DNA of 7,971 bases. Origin: Pyrinomonadaceae bacterium. GTDB taxonomy: Bacteria; Acidobacteriota; Blastocatellia; Pyrinomonadales; Pyrinomonadaceae. The translations under genes and the position numbers were made by a program. Positions 5,482 through 7,971 of the stretch are shown here, piece by piece (the stretch's first letter is position 1; each line of letters opens with the position of its first letter). The stretch covers positions 1-7,971 of the forward strand of contig JACMMN010000459.1 in NCBI GenBank assembly GCA_014379075.1, in the 5' to 3' direction. A model generated the notes under the pieces. The model had not been told where the DNA came from. It ran no database searches and worked only from the letters and a program-made list of their open reading frames with translations.

Positions 5482-6213
5482 ATGATAATACGCTGTGATA
5501 ATTGTTCCGTTTCCCTGCAATTGGACGAATCGAAAATTCCTACCGGAAATTTCACGGTCCGCTGTCCGCGGTGCCAGAATATGCTCCGGGCCAACCGCGA
5601 CTTAAAAGGCACGGGCTCGTCCACGGTACAGCAGCTCGAAGCCAACAAGCCGGCGCCGGCCGCCGTTCAGGGCAGCGGGCAGTTTGCTGAAAAGAATTCC
5701 GAGTTTCAGATAAATAACGCGATGCGGTCGCTGCTGTCGGCTTTGCAGACGGGCAAGGCTACGCTCGAATCCGACGATGAGAAATTCGAAAAGCCGAGGC
5801 GAGCTCTTCTCTGTTTGGGTGAGAAGAAGGATGAGGTCGCTAAACTATTGACGGAGAACGGTTACCGGGTTTACATTGCCCAGACGCCGGCGCAGGCGAA
5901 TGAGCGGCTTCGTGAAGGCAAGACCGAACTAGTGATCTTCTCGCCGGATTTCGCGGCCGAGTTCGGCGGTGCCGCGATACTGCAGCAGAAGGCCAATGCA
6001 ATGTACTCATCCGAAAGGCGGCGGCTGTTTCTAATATCGATCGAAGACGGCGGAACCACGATGAATGCTCATGATGCGTTCCTTCGTAACCTTAACCTGG
6101 TGGTCAACACCAGCGACATTCCGCAGCTTCCGCTGATCCTGAACCGTGCGATGCTGGATTTCAACGACCTTTACCATTATCTCAACCGGGGCCTCGGCCT
6201 GGAGCCGCTCTAA
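5482..6213 (+). CDS. Zinc-ribbon (MJ0042-type) protein with degenerate receiver-like domain
   Basis: The 243-residue protein opens with a CxxC...CxxC zinc ribbon (C5, C8, C28, C31, in MIIRCDNC and FTVRCPRC), the pattern of the MJ0042 family. A disordered Ala/Pro/Gln linker (about 40-75) follows. Residues about 105-232 alternate strands and helices like a response-regulator receiver: RRALLCLG, YRVYIAQT, ELVIFSPDF, RLFLISI and LNLVVNT as strands 1-5. The usual phosphorylation Asp at the end of strand 3 is Ser (S154), the acidic pair after strand 1 is not intact, and the strand-5 Lys-Pro is replaced by Asn-Thr, so phosphorylation seems unlikely. No membrane segment or signal peptide is visible. 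The ATG is fixed by the zinc ribbon starting at residue 1, though no Shine-Dalgarno sequence is seen. Its position 29 nt after pilT suggests a role in pilus control, as inference only. Confidence 0.85.
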   Translation: MIIRCDNCSVSLQLDESKIPTGNFTVRCPRCQNMLRANRDLKGTGSSTVQQLEANKPAPAAVQGSGQFAEKNSEFQINNAMRSLLSALQTGKATLESDDEKFEKPRRALLCLGEKKDEVAKLLTENGYRVYIAQTPAQANERLREGKTELVIFSPDFAAEFGGAAILQQKANAMYSSERRRLFLISIEDGGTTMNAHDAFLRNLNLVVNTSDIPQLPLILNRAMLDFNDLYHYLNRGLGLEPL

Positions 6214-6261
6214 AGCCTCATAGTTTCAACAAGTTAGCGGGCAATTCTCCCCGCGTCAATG

Positions 6262-6347
6262 ATTGTAGGGGCAGGGCATGTCCCCCGGTCCGTCTTCCTT
6301 TCCCAGGTGACAAATCGCCGGACAGCCGCAGTTGCTGTCCCTACAAT
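6262..6347. repeat. 86-bp imperfect inverted repeat, MITE/REP-like
   Basis: The outer arms ATTGTAGGGGCAG (6262-6274) and CTGTCCCTACAAT (6335-6347) are complementary at 12 of 13 positions, the exception being a G-T pair. Inside are GTCCG (6288-6292) with CGGAC (6319-6323), and a 7-bp hairpin GGACAGC (6320-6326) with GCTGTCC (6334-6340). It sits in the convergent gap between the zinc-ribbon gene and holA, where the hairpin plus CTACAATTTT may also help terminate transcription. Arms beginning 'TTGTAGGGGC' resemble dispersed palindromic repeats seen in many bacteria, a comparison from memory. The flanks (6214-6261 and 6348-6418) hold only a weak 5-bp dyad, GCGGG/CCCGC (6237-6254). Confidence 0.6.
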
Positions 6348-6418
6348 TTTCAAGATCTCATCCGCCAAAATTTTCGCAGCTTCTCTTTGAGGACGAGGTT
6401 TGCACTCCGATCGTGAGC

Positions 6419-7468
6419 CTAAAGAATGGCTAGTTCGCAGACCAGAATCTCTATCTGCATACGCGAACCCTGTGTGCCGCCGCCGCCCTGAGAAGTTTTA
6501 ATGGCGAGGTCGGTTTGGGCGATCCTTTTTATGGCGTGGCTGAGTTTACCCAAGTCGGTGCGGCGGGCGGCGGTTAGGAATTCCTCCTGTTTATTGCCGT
6601 AGAGTTTTACTGCACTGGACAGTTCCTGGCGGCTGACTCCTTGGTTCATAAGGTCCTTGGCCATTAACAGCCGGCGGTAGTTGTAGGAGATGAGGCCGAG
6701 CAGGGCGAGCGGCTCGGCACCGTCGTCGAGGATTTTCCGCATCGCCCGGATGGCTTTTTCGCCGCGGCCGGCCATGAGATTGTCGGTCAGTTCGAAATTG
6801 GTCAGCTCGCGGGAATTGGCGACGAGCGATTCGATGAGGTCGATAGTGATCAGCTTGTCGGGCAGGGCGGCGGTCGAGAGCTTTTCGATCTCGTTGGACA
6901 GGCGTCGAAGGTCGCTGCCGGTGAGTGCGGTGAGATGGCGGACGGTACGTTCGTCGGCCTCGGAACCGGATTCGCGGATCTTGTCGGCGGCGAATTTTCT
7001 AAGGGCCGCATCGTCGAGACGCGGGAATTCGACGGCGATGGGACGGCCTTTGAGCAGAAGCTTGCCGATCTTGCGGTTGGCGTTCAGCTCGTCGGCGATG
7101 AAGATCACTACGGAAGTTTCGGCAGGCCGTTTGAGATAATTTTCCAGGATAGATTCCTGGTCTTCCTTGAGCGTGTCTTTGTTGCTCGTAGCTCCGACGC
7201 GGACATCGGCTATGCGGACCACGCGTTTTGCCGCCATCATCGGAAGCTGCTCCGCGGCGGCGAGGGCCGGCTGAAGATTGTCGGAAATGGCAACGCTGAA
7301 CTCGGTTTCGTTAAAATCGCGGAAATCGCCTTCGTTGAAGGAGAGGTTGGCGATGGTGTTCGCGGCTAAATCGCGCAAGTAGGTTTCGGCGCCATATAGA
7401 ACGTAAACGGGCGCGATGTCGCGGCGTTTTAGTTGTTCGCGAAGGTCTTCTTTTGTTAATGCCGGCAT
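6419..7468 (-). CDS. holA: DNA polymerase III subunit delta (HolA)
   Basis: Delta is the clamp-opening 'wrench' subunit of the clamp loader. It binds the beta sliding clamp and, with delta-prime and gamma/tau, loads it at primed sites. From the ATG at 7468 it is 349 residues, normal for the family. It starts LTKEDLREQLKRRDIAPVYVLYGAETYLRDL, followed by an AAA+-like fold without a Walker A motif, as expected for delta. The middle region (VIFIADELNANRKIGKLL, DLRRLSNEIEKLS) and the C-terminal collar helices (GAEPLALLGLISYNYRRLLMAK) are typical. A GTG at 7492 would add 8 residues (MPFCGQSL), but that sequence belongs to an inverted-repeat arm, so the ATG is chosen although no strong Shine-Dalgarno site precedes it. 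Upstream is lptE, the same order as in E. coli, but separated here by a 268-bp inserted segment. Confidence 0.95.
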   Translation of the reverse strand: MPALTKEDLREQLKRRDIAPVYVLYGAETYLRDLAANTIANLSFNEGDFRDFNETEFSVAISDNLQPALAAAEQLPMMAAKRVVRIADVRVGATSNKDTLKEDQESILENYLKRPAETSVVIFIADELNANRKIGKLLLKGRPIAVEFPRLDDAALRKFAADKIRESGSEADERTVRHLTALTGSDLRRLSNEIEKLSTAALPDKLITIDLIESLVANSRELTNFELTDNLMAGRGEKAIRAMRKILDDGAEPLALLGLISYNYRRLLMAKDLMNQGVSRQELSSAVKLYGNKQEEFLTAARRTDLGKLSHAIKRIAQTDLAIKTSQGGGGTQGSRMQIEILVCELAIL

Positions 7469-7475
7469 AAGAGAC

Positions 7476-7743
7476 TGGCCGCAAAAAGGCACAGAAGGCT
7501 CAAAAAAGAAATAAAAGAGATAAAAATTACATGTTGCTTAGGGCGTATTTTTTTATTTCATAACGTTGCATTCCAAAATTTATTAAGAGTCCGCGTTCGA
7601 TTCTTGATGACCTTAAATATCCTAGAATTTGTGCCGTGTGTTCGTTGATAATTGAACTGCAAGCTTTTATTTCTATTATTAAAGAATTTTCGACAAATAG
7701 ATCGGCGAAATAATTTTGCGCTTTCTGCGCCTTCTTGCGGCCA
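7476..7743 (-). mobile_element. 268-bp MITE-like segment with 30-bp terminal inverted repeats
   Basis: The left arm (7476-7505, inward TGGCCGCAAAAAGGCACAGA...) and the right arm (7714-7743, inward on the - strand TGGCCGCAAGAAGGCGCAGA...) agree at 26 of 30 positions. Between them lies AT-rich sequence with the 3' part of a GxxExxY-type gene. The segment begins directly after the lptE stop codon (7744-7746) and ends 8 bp before the holA ATG, so it separates two genes often found next to each other without damaging either. No obvious target-site duplication is visible and no transposase is present. It could be a miniature element, a decayed gene cassette, or dispersed repeat copies in inverted orientation. 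Confidence 0.55.
7527..7715 (-). pseudogene. 3' fragment of a GxxExxY-family gene, no start codon
   Basis: On the - strand a frame ending at TAA (7529-7527) reads NYFADLFVENSLIIEIKA, then NEHTAQILGYLRSS, then RGLLINFGMQRYEIKK, then YALSNM. This matches the C-terminal half of GxxExxY proteins (PD-(D/E)XK-like fold, D...E-x-K pattern), recalled as 'DLLVEN..IVEIKA...HEAQLLNYL...GLLINF'. The family is usually about 120-130 residues. Here only about the last 62 are recognisable, and the GxxExxY motif region is missing. The frame stays open upstream to a stop at 7761-7763 but has no ATG, GTG or TTG, and it runs through the right inverted-repeat arm. It is most likely a decayed remnant whose 5' half was deleted. 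GxxExxY proteins have no firmly established function. Confidence 0.7.
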
Positions 7744-7971
7744 TCACTTCTTTTCTTCCTTCACGCCCATGCCATTGATGATCGTTGATACGACGGATTC
7801 GGCGAAGGCACGGGCGATACGTTCGACGGCGGGGTCTTCTTCGTTAAAGAAGGATCGCGGGTCTTCGGAAAACTCGTACGAATCACGGAAGATGAAATTT
7901 TGATTATCGTAGAGTATCTTTTTCTCCTTCAGATCGCGGATGGTGACGGCGGCAACGACCGTGACTTCGTA
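7744..7971 (-). CDS. lptE: LPS-assembly lipoprotein LptE, C-terminal part (partial)
   Basis: A - strand frame enters from the right edge and ends at TGA (7746-7744), giving the last 75 residues. The pattern fits the LptE family: a strand pair (YEVTVVAAVTIRD, then KKILYDNQNFIFRDSYEF), then DPRSFFNEEDPAVERIARAFAESVVSTIING, where the E(E/D)xAxERIA..LA..VV..I helix is typical. The tail is charged (KEEKK). LptE is an outer-membrane lipoprotein that plugs and stabilises LptD for lipopolysaccharide insertion. The lipobox and N-terminus lie outside the window. Position upstream of holA matches the E. coli lptE-holA order and strengthens the call. The stop codon abuts the TIR-bounded segment. Confidence 0.78.
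   Translation of the reverse strand, partial: YEVTVVAAVTIRDLKEKKILYDNQNFIFRDSYEFSEDPRSFFNEEDPAVERIARAFAESVVSTIINGMGVKEEKK

Noticed and set aside
6690..7369. Long + strand ORFs opposite holA
   Set aside because: They are antisense shadows caused by the GC-rich codon use of holA, with low-complexity Arg/Ser- or Gly/Val-rich products.
7466..7750. Target-site duplication around the TIR-bounded segment
   Set aside because: The bases outside the arms (GAGAC on the left, TCACT on the right) do not form a convincing direct repeat, so no duplication is claimed.
7652..7903. 83-codon + strand ORF at the right end
   Set aside because: It is antisense to both the GxxExxY fragment and the conserved lptE C-terminus and crosses the element boundary.
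1..7971. CRISPR array or regularly spaced direct repeats
   Set aside because: No short repeat recurs at regular spacing. The only direct repeat of size is the intragenic module duplication.

Overview
The window looks like a chromosomal stretch from a Gram-negative bacterium, most likely an Acidobacteriota member of the Blastocatellia/Pyrinomonadaceae type. This rests on family resemblance recalled from memory, not on a database search. Supporting signs are LptE (an outer membrane), PilT, a secreted protein with 'GTFYGR...NGIRT' repeats, and an MJ0042-type zinc-ribbon protein beside pilT.

Layout: the + strand opens with the 3' end of a probable parvulin-type peptidyl-prolyl isomerase (1-138). 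A tRNA-Leu(CAA) follows with its own good sigma70-like promoter. Next is a gene-poor stretch (291-573) holding a possible 11-codon ORF and two strong hairpins that look like convergent terminators. On the - strand, 574-1617 encodes a secreted two-repeat protein of unknown function. A 200-bp divergent promoter region separates it from a + strand cluster of queA (queuosine), a RimI-like acetyltransferase and thiE (thiamine), packed closely enough to be one operon. After a 163-bp gap with two dyads comes a second + strand unit: a PilT-like pilus retraction ATPase and a zinc-ribbon protein with a degenerate receiver-like domain.

A convergent gap (6214-6418) contains an 86-bp imperfect inverted repeat. 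The rest lies on the - strand: holA (DNA polymerase III delta) and, upstream, the 3' end of lptE. This lptE-holA order is also found in E. coli. Between the two genes sits a 268-bp segment bounded by 30-bp imperfect terminal inverted repeats. It carries a start-less fragment of a GxxExxY-type gene, begins directly after the lptE stop codon and ends 8 bp before the holA ATG. It looks like a MITE-like or decayed mobile unit and is the most unusual structure here.

Most genes are housekeeping. The accessory-type signals are the TIR-bounded segment, the 86-bp inverted repeat, the repeat protein and the small ORF/terminator unit after the tRNA. No complete new defence or mobile system is visible.
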